A stretch of 49,231 nucleotides of DNA from Brachionus koreanus (GCA_016987375.1 PJRA01000274.1:93314-142544); one strand, 5' to 3'. Positions 11,171 through 23,960 are shown, numbered from the stretch's first letter. Notes: a model not told the origin generated them from the letters alone. Numbers and translations are program-made.

Positions 11171-13075
11171 GGTTTGTATTGTAAACATATTCTTACCAAA
11201 ACACATAATTTTTGGAGAATTTTATTTATTGACTAAAGACAGGTAAGATTGATCCGGTTGTCTTTTTTTAGCATCAATATTAGCAATTTTGAATTATTTT
11301 ACAGCTTTTTTAGAAAGATATTTGATTAAAATTGAAATATTCAGGCAATATTCTTTCATTATTTTAGAGAGTTGGTTAGGTACGGTAATTTTTGTTTATT
11401 GATTCATTTCATTCATCAGTATTCATGATTACTCATTATGATCGCTTATTTTACTAATATTAATAAAATTTTTAAAAATATGGAAATTCAAATTGATGAA
11501 AAAATAGCTTATCTTTTTTGAAAACTGTTGAAATTCTAGCCATAAATTTTGTCCAAATTAATATTTGAACTAAAATGTTTGATTTAAAAGCTTTACTTTT
11601 TCAAAATTAAAATAAAAAAACTTTGTTCAAGATAATTCTATTGTGATTTATGCAATAATAACGCTAGATTAAGGTTTTTTTTTTAAAAATGGAACAATAA
11701 ATGTTTTCCCTTCATTTAATAAAAGCTTAATTCACTTTATTTTTTAAAAGAATTTACCTAAATATTGATATATTTACTTTATGTATTGAAAAAGAAATTT
11801 AAAGATAAAATTGAAAGCTAGCTTTTTTGGCTTTAGAATAAAACTCAAATTAGTTTTATGTTTTTTTTTTTATTTTTTTAGTGACATACTTAGAAAATGA
11901 GACTATTACGTAATTATCACTTTTAAAAATAATTATCTTTGTTTTGTATAAAATTAAAAAGTTAAATTTTTCAAATATGAATTAGAAACCAAAATTTATC
12001 TCTTTAAAGTGGTACTCGAACAATACGACTCATTAAATTGACGATTTGTACACAATTTAATCTAAATGCGCCTAAAATATCAACTACTCTGAACACAAAT
12101 CGCATAAAACTCTCACGTTTTATTTTCAAATATTGTAATTCTCAATAAAAAAAAAAATAGACCGATTCAAAAAACCACTTTATTTATAATTTATGCTATT
12201 TAAATATATAATTTTTTAAGCCCAAGATATTATGCATGTCTTTTTTTTATTTTTGAAGCCCATTTATTGAATTGTCGACAAGTATTTTTTTTTAATTAAT
12301 TGACACTATTTTACAAAATTAAATTTTAGCTTAGCTATTTGAGTTTTTTTGTTTTCTTTCAAGAAAGCGAAATTAATTTAAACCAGGGAGTCTAAAAAAT
12401 TTAAATTTCTAAAGCATTATTATGAAAATTCATATTAAAAAAGCCGCAATAGTCCGATCAATAAATAATTTTTGTTTTTTTTTTCATTTTTTTTTTTAAG
12501 TTATGAAAGTTGTGTATCTATTTTGCTTGATTTATTTAAATTGAACAATTCACTATGCAATATATTTGATAAGCAATTTGGATTAAACCTCGATAAGATT
12601 AAGGATTAATTAGGATCGCGTCTAAAGACATTTTATTTGCGACATTATTTAAAAGATTAAATAAAATAAGAAATCTAGTGAGTGCTTAATGGGCATGGCT
12701 CAAATTTTAATTGAGAGAAAGGAATTTTATTTTAGAAAATAGAGGTTTGCCAATTTATGTTGATGGTCAAAAATCAAATCGCTTTAAAAAGCCATAATAT
12801 TTTTTAAATTTATTTTTCTCCGGTCATCAAAATAGAAATGACTAGTACTTAGGATGTAAATAAATATTTTTTTCCCTAAATTTCTAGTTAATATCTAGGT
12901 TTATGTAATTTTATCGATTCTTACTTAGGTAACCAATGGTTACGTTTAAGAATAAATGAAAAAAATTATTTCTCTAAATTTTTGGAGACAGAAATAAGGT
13001 AAAATCTGAGTTTTCAGCTAGTATTGACTAAATTCTTATCGGAAGCTCTCAAGTATCAAAAATATTTTCTTAAAA

Positions 13076-13258
13076 ATGAACTCTAACGATCAAGAACCGA
13101 AAAAAGAAAAAAGACAGTATGAGGACGATGATCTAGAACAAAATCGACTCATATATACCAAATCAACGACCAACAAGACTCAAAATAAGCAATATGAAGA
13201 AGAAGATCCAAATTGTTGTTTTGCACGTACTTTTTGTTGCTGTATAATAAATGCTTAA
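13076..13258 (+). CDS. Small charged protein with a C-terminal Cys cluster
   Basis: A 60-residue frame: a hydrophilic N-terminal part rich in Lys, Glu, Asp and Gln, then a C-terminus reading CCFARTFCCC followed by four residues. Composition is far from random AT-rich translation, which favours a real small gene. The Cys cluster suggests lipid modification or a CYSTM-like membrane-associated tail, but this is inference. It lies 350 bp upstream of TRIM37 exon 1 on the same strand; a non-coding role or a missed splice partner cannot be excluded. Confidence 0.4.
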   Translation: MNSNDQEPKKEKRQYEDDDLEQNRLIYTKSTTNKTQNKQYEEEDPNCCFARTFCCCIINA

Positions 13259-13608
13259 TGCAATTTTTTTAGCAATACACAAGTCCGAAGAAATTTGCAA
13301 AAAATTTTATTTTCAAAATTTAAAATATTTTTTCTTTTACTAATAAAATTCTCTGCTAAATCGTTTAATCTTGAAAAATTTCATAGAATCAGAGTCAAAT
13401 GATGCGTATAAAATTGCATCCAATAGTTGTTTAACCATGTCTTTGTTGATAGAAAAATTTTTGCTTTAATTGAACTAAGTTTAATTGATTTTTTTATTTT
13501 AGATATAGTAATCAGATAAAAAGGATAGAAAATAAACAAATATCAATATTAAGAAATTTTTTACACAAATTATTCTCGGTTCATAGAAACAAACTTCAAA
13601 AATCGATC
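13259..13608. other. Gap between the small Cys-rich ORF and TRIM37
   Basis: AT-rich, no coding signal. It presumably contains the TRIM37 promoter and 5' untranslated region; no distinct element is recognised. Confidence 0.4.
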
Positions 13609-16600
13609 ATGTCTGATGAGACTAATACGCAGCAGCTCGATTCAAATTATTACTACAACAATAATAATTTTCAAGAGTCACAAACTAATATTAGAGGCCA
13701 AGCTAGCATGGATGACAACTCGGTCGAAGTAAGACTTTTTTCTACTTATTTTCAAAAATTAGAACAAGCTTTTATTAATAATTAAACAACTTGAAACTCA
13801 ACTATGCATGTTTAAATTCTTAAAGTAAATCGATCGATTAAATTTTAGTTTTATATTTTTAAAAAAATAAATTGTGGATTAAATAAGATAAAAATAAATA
13901 AATTAGAGATATTAATAATTCATTAAAAAATAAATCCTTTAATTTTGGTTTAAAAAGCATAGATTTAAACCCAATTCGAAACAGATGAAACATAAACACC
14001 TAAACTTACAGTGTTTGTTTGTTTTGAATTTAAATAATTTTAAAAAAATTTGAATTAAGCATTTTAAAAATTTGATATTTTTATTTTTTTCTTATTTTCT
14101 TAATAATTATTAATTGTGTGGTTTTAATTTATGTTTATATTGAAAAAATTTTAAAGAAAGAAGATTAAAAAGCTTAAATAAATTTTGTCATTTTCCAAAT
14201 TGATACAAAGTTTTTTTTGGGTATCGTGATCTTATGAATTGAGTTGGTACGAAAGCCTAAAAATTTTGAAATCAATCTCATTTAATTTTGTTTCAAACCC
14301 ATAAAAAATTCTTTTATTTAAACTTTAAGCTAATCCAAGCAAAGCTCAAATGAACTAAAGCAGTCGATTCATTGTGCTTCCACATTCAAACGTCAACCTA
14401 AAAATCTCTTTAGAATAATTGTGCACCAAGTTCTTGAAGTTTCTTCTTTAGCTTTCAGACCTGATGTTTAGTTCTTGTTTTTAAATTTGATAATTCCAGT
14501 CTAGATAGCCGTTGTGGATAGTTCAAATCTGCAAGTTCAGGAACTAATTATTATTATGTATGTTAAAATATATTTAAATTAGAAAGCTAATTTATTTGTT
14601 GATTTTTTGGAATTTTTATTATAACATAATATTTTTGTAATAAATTTGCAACTAGTAAAAAATATTATCAATTTAAATTCAGGAATAACAATTAACTAAA
14701 AAACATTTTTTATCTTCTTTATTTTCCACATTTTATCACTGGGCGTCTTTAACAGAATTTAATGTATTATAAAGCTTCAAAAGTATTTTTCAAATTGACT
14801 TATTTGAATTTAAAAGCTAAAATTTCACTCCTTATAATTCAAGGAGTTGTGAATTTCTTCCCATTTTAATTAACTGAAATTAATTTAATAGGATATTCCC
14901 AATAGGAGCTTCTGCATCCAGATCAAAACATTGTTGCATTTTTTTACCTTAATTTATTTTCTCATTTAAAATAAAGACAAATGTAAAACACTATTTAGAA
15001 TGAATTTGATTATTAATTTGATTAACTAATAAATATGATAAAATAATTTATATTTTTGGAAAAAAGGTGCAACAAAGTATGCTATATTATATTGCAGCTT
15101 TTTTTTTCAATTATATTTTTATCAAAAATTTCAATTTATTTAAAAAGGAAGAATTTTTGTTCAATTTGTGCACTGTAAGCGATTGAGGTACATGAAAAAA
15201 AACTATGAAAAAATCATATATATGTGCTAAATTTGAGTCTTAATTTTTTTGAAAAAAATTTTAATATATAAAAACAAAATATATCAAATTCGGTTCAATT
15301 AAGAAAAAATTTTTTTGCTTATTTAATGTACATTTAAACTGTATAAAAAGTCTTAAGTTTAGATTTATTTATCAAAAAATTAAATAATATTTTTTAAATC
15401 ATGCTCAAAAAAACCGTCTTTAAGATTGTACATTTAATTGTCTAGTTCAATCATTGAACATAAATGTCAATGAAGAAAAATTTTACAACACATATGCATT
15501 TTTTCCTTTTATTTGAAAAAGATTTCAAGCTTTGTAAAACATTAAATTCCGTTTAAGACATTTTTACCACCATTTTTCAATTATTTTTTATATTTAACTT
15601 CAATACTAGAACTAGAGTTGAAACATTGATGCATGGGATGATTCATTACCACTTTTAGATGTTAAAATCATAAAAAAAACTTTTTTAAATTAAATTAAAA
15701 TTTATAATGTAATCTTTTCTTTTTTAAATAAACTACTTTTGAAAACATTTGTCAAATTTTAACTTTGATGATCCTACATGAGGTTATGCGACTGATTTAA
15801 AAATTTAAAATAGCCCTAAAAAATTTAGAAAAATTTTAATAATTTTCATTCTTTTCATTCAAATCTGTAAATTTTTTTCACTGTAATCGACCACAGTTTT
15901 GAAAAACTCCATTCTGATTTGGACAAGCCTATCTCAAGGTTTAAGCTAGACCGTCAGGTTGGATCAGTTTATTAAAGTAGATTTTTATCCCACCCTTTTT
16001 CTCTTCATGCTTTTATAATTAGCTCTAGAAAAAATTCATCGGTTTTTTATAAAAAATGAAATAAAAAATTCATTATAAGAAAATTTTTATTAAATAAAAA
16101 AAAAACTCAATTTAATTTATTAGAATTTTAATAAATTTAAGACAATAGCTGAAGTATTCAAATGTTTTATTTGTATGGAAAAATTACGTAATGCTCGTCT
16201 TTGTCCGCATTGTTCAAAATTGTGTTGCTTTGCTTGCATATCGCGCTGGTTGACCGAACAACGTAGCCAATGCCCACACTGTCGAGCTCCACTACAAATA
16301 AGTGAACTTGTCAATTGCAGATGGGCCGAAGAAATAACCCAAAAACTGGATACTTTACAACAGTCGGGTAGCTTCACTTTAATTAAGCGCTCAAATAGAC
16401 TCGACACCGATCAAAATTTTGACTTAACAAGCTCATCGAGTCAATCTTCATTGACAGATTTTAATCTCAGAAAAGACAATCGATGTGATAATCACAAAGC
16501 TGAAAAACTAAGCGTTTATTGTTTGACATGTAAAAAGTCTATTTGTCATCAATGTGCTTTATTTGGAGGTACACATACCTCTCATCAATTTAAACCAATT

Positions 16601-19600
16601 GATGAAGTGTACGAATTTCACAAAGAACAAATTCAAGAGCAGATAAATCTTTTAAAAAAACGTCATGCCGAACTAGTCGGTCTGGTCCAAGACGTTGAAC
16701 GCAACATTGAGAGTGTTAGAGGGGCCAAAGACGAGCGAGTCCGCGAAATTCGAAATGCTGTCGAACTAATGGTGGCTAGACTCGAGAATCAACTAAAGAA
16801 CAAAATTCTTACTCTAATGAATCAGCGAAATAAGCTAAGTCAAGAAACAGAATCAATGGAGACAATGATAGTCGATGTAGAACGTGATCTAAGAGCCAAA
16901 ACTAAAAGTGAACTTATTGCCAAACAATTGGAAATTGTACAAAAATGTCAATTATTAACATCCAGAAAACCAATGATTTCACTTTTGTCTTCAAGTTCTC
17001 TAAATGATTTTGTTAGCGAAATTGTACCACCTTATGACTCGAGCACATTTACAATTCACAATTTTAGCCAACTTAAACATCAAGCCGATCCAGTCTATTC
17101 ACCGGCACTTAATGTAAATGGTCTTAGTTGGAGACTCAAAGTGTATCCTGATGGCAATGGAGTTGTGAGGGGTAATTATTTGTCTGTTTTTTTAGAGCTC
17201 AGTGCTGGCCTTACTGAAACATCTAAATACGAGTACAGAGTAGAAATGATTCATCAGCAGAGCAAAGACTTATCAAAAAGCATTGTCAGGGAGTTTGCCA
17301 GTGATTTTGAAGTTGGCGAATGCTGGGGCTACAATAGATTTTTTCGCTTAGATTTGCTGGCCAGCGAAGGCTATCTAAACACTGAAAGAGACACTTTGGT
17401 CTTGAGATTTCAGGTCAGATCGCCGACTTTTTACCAAAAATGCCGCGATCAACAATGGTACATACAACACTTGGAATCTACACAACAAAATTTCGTTGCA
17501 CAAGTAAACGAACTCAGGGAGAGATTAGCTATTGAATTGTCGCGACAACAGCCTACATCGACCAATACAAGTCAAATATCAACGGGTAAAAAGAATAAAA
17601 AAGAAACCGAACAGTCAGTTTTGAATGGAAATGATTCTGTCATGGCTAAAAGTGAGCTCAGTGAGCTTAAACAAATAAAGCCTAGTCTTTTCACTTTAGG
17701 CTCTTCTTGTGAACCTAAATCAAAGATTAATTGTTCAGTCAATGGTCAAGTTGAGCAAGAAAATGATGCTAGAAAAGAAAAAAATTTGATCAGAAAAAAA
17801 ACAGCAAAATCGAGCTTAAAAATGAACAAAATAGAATCAATATTAAGCGAGTCAGATTCATCAGATGATGAAATCGAGCAAACAAAAATACTCAAGCCTG
17901 GATTTAAAAACGAAACTTTTGATCAAAGTGATGATGAAGATGATGATGAAAAACATGATGATTTAATGTCAAATCCTAATTATTACAATGATATTATAGA
18001 TCAATTGTGTAATAATGATACTGACTCGGAATCCAGCGATGAAGAAGCTGTCAATTCGGAACAAGCTGGTGCAACAAACATGAATGATAGTTTTGAAGAA
18101 CTGTTGGCTGAATTTTCAGATAGGGGGCCAAATGCTAGAGAAGGTGATGAAAAAGACATAGATGAAGAGAACATGTTTGCTGAAAATGATGTTGAATTTT
18201 CTCTTTGGAATCAGAAAGCTGGCTGCTCGAAAAATTTGGACGGTGACCAGAAACTTAAAGAGATAAAAAATCAGCTTTCGGAGATAAAAATGTCTGCTTC
18301 GAAACCTAGCGAAAATCGAGCTAGTGTTCAGAGCTCGATTATAAGTTCGAGCGATGACAAACGTAGCACTATTGTAAGTGATAGCAATAAACCTGGCAAG
18401 GTTTGTTTGCTAAGAAAAAAGTCATCGCCAAATCAATTAAAATCTAAGTCAGGCATTTCTAATGTTCTTGTAGCGAAAAAAACTGAGGATGAAATTAAAA
18501 AAGGCCATTCGAAATTGTCCTCTTTGTCAAGTAGTGATTCAAACTCAAATATTAATGATTTGACTCAATATCCCATAAATGACGAAGATGACTCCTTATT
18601 TGATCCAGACTCTCCGGCTATAAATCAAAAACAGTCGAAAAAAAATTCCTTTTTTTCAGTAATTATGTCAGCGAATGCTAATTCAAATTTGGTAACTAGT
18701 AGTTCAAATAAGTCACCAACATCAAGGTAATTGTTTTTTTTTCAATTTTTTAAATTATTTAAAATTCTCAGATATATGAGTATTGGAAATAAAAATAGAA
18801 AATACAAGGCAATTTTTTTCTAAGAAATGTTTAAAATTGAATAATTTTTTTTAAAATCAAATAGTCAAATTTAAATTAATACATTAAATTTTATTTGTGG
18901 TCGAGTATAAAAATAGTTTAAAATTTTTCTTTTAACATTCAATTTATATTATTATATTTTTGATAGAAATTAAATGCTGAAAATTAAACATGCACTTAAG
19001 ATGAATGTTGGCAATGGACTAATAAATTTTATAAACTGATCTTTTTTCATATTTTATTTTTTTAATCAAAAAAATCCAAAAATACTTAATTGGTGCAACT
19101 AAGAATTTCACTATGTTGCAAATACAGAACCAGAGTTGTTTAAAAGTCCAAAATTAAAGTCAAAGTCTTTAAAAATAAAAGTCCAAGTCCAGACTTAAAT
19201 TTAAAAATAAATTTTTAAATTTTTATTTAAAAAAAGAAATTTTTTATCTTTATTCTTATATTATTAAAAATTGTTTTTAAAATTTTTCGTCATTAATAAT
19301 AGTTAATATGTTAAAGAAATTAAAATTTTAATTAAGTTAAGTTTGTTTATATTTTTAAATTTTAAAATTAATTTTGTAACTATAATTCTAAAATTTCAAA
19401 TTCTTTTTTTAAAGCATCTTCTGGATATAAGTTAAAATAAAAAATAAAATAAATAAAAATTTTGAATTGAACTTGTCTTGTGACTTGTGACTTTTAAACA
19501 ACTCTGAATAGAACTAATTAAGAAATTAACAATCCTTTCGAAAAAAAGATTTTAGCTTTTTTAGCATTTCTAATCTGTTTAGTTATTTTGTACCAAATTT

Positions 19601-22081
19601 CTCAAAACATTCATATTTTAATCAGAAGAATAGAATTAAATAAAAAAATGGGTTTAAAATTTTTTTTTATTTATTAATCAAGTTACAAATTTTTACCATT
19701 ACTTTGCTAATAGCATTTATTTTTGACCACTTAAATTTTAAAATATATAATTAAGCACTTAACGTATTCCATGTTCAATATTACAGTTCACATACCCAAG
19801 ACACGTATTTAGCGCATGCATCATACACCATATCGCACATGTTTATTAAATTTTACTTCCATCAAAAATATTTTAATTTTAGTTTTTTTAAAAAGGGGTC
19901 TAAAATACCGTTCGGGCTTTCTAGTATTTAAGTCAAATTTTTTAGTTTTAATGTAGAAATAAGTCTTGAGCTTTTAAGTTAAAATAAATTTCTTCAAATA
20001 ATATTAATCTAGACAAAAATAACCCTAACTTTATTTTAATACTTGATTTATTTCAGCTTATAAACATTAATATTTTACTAAATCAGATATTTCCTACATT
20101 ACTCTATTTGTAGAGTGGAATATAATATTACCTTTTTTGATAGTAATGTTTAATCGCCTTTCCAAAATACAAATAGCAATTAACAATTTTAATATTTAGT
20201 TATATGGAAATAAAATCGATTTGGCAAATATTGGATGATAACAAAATGAATGATCACTAAAATTGTGATGAAAAATTTAAAAAATTATGTTCACAAAAAT
20301 GATGATCAGAAAATTTAAAATGAATATATTTTGTATAATTTTTTTTTTATTTTCAAATATTAAAATAGTTTAAGTTGAGTAATAGTAACATTATAAGTTG
20401 TCACAGTTGCTTGAAATTTTAACACTCAAAAACCGGAGGGGTCTTTTGAACCCCTTTTGTAACTTCCTTTATTTGTTTTTATTCAATAAATTTAATCATT
20501 TTTNNNNNNNNNNAATCAAAAATACTATAAAATTATTTAATTTTTTCTATAAAATAATTTTATTTTCATTGAAAAAAAGTATTAAAAAAGATTTAAATAA
20601 AAGAGTCAAAAAAGTCATCCGGTTTTTGATTGTTAAGCTTTAAATCTTTAATATAAATACAGAATGAGATAATTTAAAATTAATTCGCTTAAATTAAAAT
20701 CGTTAATGTAAGAAAAGCAATCATTTATTGACCCAATGTTATTATATTATTAATTGTCAGCTAGTCGAGTTTTAAGTAAGCATGACTTCCTGCAGCTTGT
20801 CCAACTTGTAAAAAAATGAAAAATAACATAGGCGTCAAATTGCACATGTCTAAAAAAACATTGATTTTTGAATTTTCTTTTATATTTTTGTTTCTTTCTC
20901 ATATTATTTTTATAATGCTTCGGAAAAATAAAGCTTTTTATTGATCGCAAAAATTAATTCAATTTTTTTTTAGGATCCAAATAATAGATAACAAATTTTT
21001 TTTTTCGAAAATTCTAATTCTTTTAAAAATCTTCCTCTTTTTTACTTTACTTAGGCCCTAACGTCTTTTGTTATTCAGTTTAAACGTAAGCGAAAGCTTT
21101 TCCAGTGAACATGTTTTCCTAAAATATCATTGTGAAGAATATAAGTAACAGAGAAATTTTAAAAACTGAAATTAACTTAAGCATTAATTTTTTGCTTTAG
21201 TGGAAAATAGGGTAAGTTTTTTAATTTTTAATAAAAAACTTTAATAGTTAAGGTTTGTTAGTTGACATTCTTATGAAATCCAATTCTAGCAAATTCAAAT
21301 ATGTTATGTTTTGTGTTTTTTTTTTCTAAATATCAATACATTTTAAGGGGTTTTTATTAAGACTCTTAGATTTTTCGTAACTTAAATACTCTATTAATTA
21401 ATTAAGCAAATATTAAATAATTTGATAATTAATGTCCTTAGATTAAAAAATAAGAGACTTTTCAGTTGAATATTGAAATTTAATAATTCATTTTTTTTCA
21501 GCAATGAATGCAACAACGAAAAAAGCAGTATTAACAAACAAGACTGTAAGTATTTATTATAAAAATAATATCATCGACATTGTGAAATTTCATACAAAAC
21601 TTTAAATACAAAAAGTAAAAAATCATTTAACTTTTGTTCTAGTTGTCAAAAATTTGTTCTTCAGATGAAACAAAGGGAAACAAATGTTGTTTCACCTATT
21701 GTGCAATTGCTGCAAGATTCCACCATATAAAACAATATTGAAAATAAATCGCAATCAATTTACAATCTTGCAGCAATTGCACAATAGGTGAAACAACATT
21801 TGTTTCCCTTTGTTTCATCTGAAGAACAAATTTTTGACAACTAGAACAAAAGTTAAATGATTTTTTACTTTTTGTATTTAAAGTTTCGCATAAAATTTCA
21901 CAATGCCAATATCATCTTAGTTTTCATTCTTTTAGATTGTAATTTAAATGAAATAAAAGTTTTAACTGAATTATATTTTTATTTTTCAGTTAAACCTAAA
22001 CTCGATAGCGCATTAAGTAGGAAAACAGCGTCAAAGCCCAATTTAATCCGAAAAAATAGCAACTCTACATACCGTATTTGA
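13609..22081 (+). CDS. TRIM37: E3 ubiquitin ligase TRIM37
   Basis: Exons 13609-13728, 16142-18726, 21502-21545 and 21990-22081 join in phase to a 946-residue product, close to human TRIM37 (964). Exon 1 ends in MDDNSVE and exon 2 opens [15 protein letters not shown], reproducing the family's N-terminal junction. RING finger at about 48-91 (CPHCSKLCC...CPHC), B-box at about 155-190, coiled coil at about 195-290, and a MATH/TRAF domain at about 350-480 with [15 protein letters not shown] and [12 protein letters not shown]. The rest is acidic and Ser-rich, as in the family. It ubiquitinates targets in peroxisome, centrosome and chromatin pathways in vertebrates; the role here is inferred. Exons 1 and 2 are secure. 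The two small 3' exons rest on splice sites, phase and total length only. Introns 1 and 2 are unusually long (2.4 and 2.8 kb) for this genome. Confidence 0.92.
13729..16141 (+). other. TRIM37 intron 1
   Basis: 2,413-bp GT-AG intron, phase 0, between the start exon and the RING exon. It is A/T-rich with nothing recognisable inside: no coding frame, no repeat with clear ends. Confidence 0.8.
19131..19506. mobile_element. MITE-like element, family C
   Basis: 376 bp bounded by a perfect 18-bp inverted repeat: CAGAGTTGTTTAAAAGTC at 19131-19148 and its complement at 19489-19506. The interior is A/T-rich with no coding capacity. A target-site duplication is not clear. It sits inside TRIM37 intron 2 and shares ends with the element at 10627. 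Confidence 0.75.
20419..20636. mobile_element. TTAA-ended MITE, family B, interrupted by an assembly gap
   Basis: Both ends carry TTAA, with inverted termini related to TTAACACTCAAAAACCGGA. Read in reverse it is nearly identical to the element at 42390-42625. The TTAA ends suggest a piggyBac-type transposase mobilised it. Ten N lie in its middle. Frames seen across it are not genes. Confidence 0.8.
20504..20513. other. Assembly gap (10 N)
   Basis: Ten undetermined bases inside the family B MITE. Comparison with the complete copy at 42390-42625 (236 bp against 208 known bases here) suggests roughly 28 bases are missing, so the gap size is nominal. Confidence 0.9.
21573..21910 (+). repeat. Long near-perfect hairpin in the last TRIM37 intron
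   Basis: Left arm 21573-21719, right arm 21764-21910, loop 44 bp (21720-21763). The inner 123 bp of the arms (21597-21719 against 21764-21886) pair without any mismatch I can find, and the outer ~24 bp with about five. It lies in the intron 21546-21989, so the pre-mRNA would carry a long double-stranded stem. The arm core is less A/T-rich than usual for the region. It could be a very young foldback element, a recent inverted duplication, or a hairpin-RNA precursor. Confidence 0.9.
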
Positions 22082-22737
22082 GTATTCAAATTTATTAAAA
22101 ACTAACGCTGAATATAGAGCTTAATGCACATTGCCTTTAAGATTAGATAATGCATAATTGTCTTTAGATTAGTTTACTAACAAACAAAATAAGTCTAAGA
22201 CTTAAGACTTCATTTTTTTTTAGTTTTAAAAATATTGGACAAATTTAACAAGAATGTTCGAAATCAAGTTATTTTGAAAAAGAAAGAAGAAAATTCAAAT
22301 TGATGAATTATTTAATGGAAAATATGATGACCAGAGCTTTTGTGACATAACAAGACTGAAGTTAACATTTCAGGCATAATTTAGTGTACATATATAGCAA
22401 TTTAAATCGATTAAATGCTAAATGTATTGATTAAGTATTTTGATTATTAAATTTATAAATAATTAAATTTTTTTCTTCAATTTAATAAATTTATTTTTAA
22501 AATTTTTTTTTTCTATCTTCATCAACAATAAATTTAAAACAAAAAAGCTCTTTTAAATAAGCGTTTTGTTTGCTTATTAAAAAAAAAACTTAAAAATATT
22601 CCAAATTAAAACTGAGGAAATAGCTTTAATATAAAAATCGATTTTTTAAATCAACACTTAATTTAAAAAACAAAAGTATATAAGTCTACTGTTTGGCATC
22701 AAATGGAAAAAAAACCTAAAATTTCAAAGATTAAAAA
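22082..22737. other. TRIM37 3' flank and arrestin-gene 5' flank
   Basis: No gene seen. The last ~140 bp (about 22600-22737) recur in decayed form at about 24670-24840 and probably include the promoter and 5' leader of the arrestin-domain gene. Confidence 0.5.
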
Positions 22738-23960
22738 ATGGAAGAATTTGAAATCATTCTAAATAAACAGACCCGAATTTATTTTCCGGGAGAAGAGCTT
22801 GGAGGTTTAGTCAAGATTCGATGCAAAGAAAAACTGAAAATTGATTCGATTACAGTTTTAATTTATGGTGAAGGTTCTGTATATTGATAATCTACAATTC
22901 AACTTTTGTCCTTGAAAATACAATTTTTTTAAGGTCCGAAAGAGAAAATGTTAAATTAAGTGATAAAAGACACAAAGATAGAAAACCTGGAATCCAAAAT
23001 CAAAGACGAATGGTTAAATATAGAAATCATGAAATATATATGAATTTAAATTTGGTCTTGGCCACAAAAACAGCTGAATCTGATTTATTTTTAGAACCTG
23101 GAGTACAAAACTTTCCTTTTAAAATTATATTGCCAGTTAATTTGCCAACAAGTTTCGAGCACAAAATTGGAAAAATTCGGTACTCAATTAAAGCCTGCAT
23201 TGATATTCCTTGGGCTTTTGATAAAAAAAAAATCATATATTTTTCACTCATCAATGGACTTGATCTGAATTTATTTCCTAATCTTCGTGTTGCTCTTACT
23301 GGAACTGAAGAAAAATTTTTCTGTTGCGGACCATGTCGATCTGAACCTATAACTGCATTATTCAATATTCCAAAAAGTATTCTTTATACAAATTTAAAAT
23401 TAATAAAATTCTGAATTCATAATTCTTAAGGTGGATTTGTTCCAGGAGAAAGAATTCAGTTTAGAGCTTCTTTAGATAACAAGAGTGGTAGAACAGTAAA
23501 TGAGCTCTGCGTCATTTTGGTTCAGAGAGTCTCTTTTCATGCTAAAGGAAAAACAAAAATGTTTACCACCAAAGTGGCAAAGGTACTTTATCCAAAAGAA
23601 ATTAAAGCAAGTGTTGAAAATTGGAATGATGGAATTTTGATTATTCCGCCAATTTGTCCATCAACAAATGGATCTTGTAGGATACTAGATGTAGATTATG
23701 AAATAGAGATGCAATTCTCTACATCTGGATTTGCGTTAAGTTCTAAAGTAATAATCCCTGTTATAATTGGAACAATTCCCATTCTTTCAGAAGAAAATAT
23801 GAATCTAGCCAAAAATTCATTTACCTACATGCATTCTGAAGTAAAACCGGAATTAAATGAAACTATAGAAATAGATGAAAATCAGAATGGTGATGAAACA
23901 GATTTAGAATTAAAAAAATTTATGCCTGTTTACCCTTATTATAGAAATTTTTCAATATAA
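22738..23960 (+). CDS. Arrestin domain-containing (ARRDC-like) alpha-arrestin
   Basis: Three exons, 22738-22886, 22934-23376 and 23431-23960, give 373 residues. An arrestin N-fold starts at the N-terminus (FPGEELGGLVKI...YGEGSVYW) and the C-fold begins near SGFVPGERIQF, with ARGK-like FHAKGKTK and IPVIIGTIP near the end, as in ARRDC2/3/4. The tail has FMPVYPYY. Alpha-arrestins are adaptors that bring ubiquitin ligases to membrane receptors and transporters. I see no canonical PPxY motif, only the Tyr/Pro-rich tail. Intron 1 is odd: the reading that preserves YGEGSVYWSERE needs an intron starting AT rather than GT; a GT-AG alternative (22874-22944) loses that conserved stretch. Intron 2 is normal. 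Family secure, first junction uncertain. Confidence 0.85.

Larger units (their letters stand above)
9527..13075. other. Long gene-poor region with transposon remnants
   Basis: 3.5 kb with no intact gene seen. It contains a 109-bp inverted-repeat element (10627-10735) and a LINE endonuclease remnant (about 10860-11170), listed separately; the rest is A/T-rich sequence without coding signal. Confidence 0.5.
18727..21501 (+). other. Probable TRIM37 intron 2
   Basis: 2,775 bp from donor GTAATT at 18727 to an acceptor with a long T tract at 21501. It holds a family C element (19131-19506) and a family B element with the assembly gap (20419-20636). The remaining sequence shows no gene. Confidence 0.55.

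Noticed and set aside
20398..20643. Plus-strand frame spanning the N gap
   Set aside because: It runs through a MITE and undetermined bases; product is low-complexity Lys/Phe/Leu.
20750..20950. Minus-strand 66-codon frame in TRIM37 intron 2
   Set aside because: Lys/Phe-rich random-looking product with no support.
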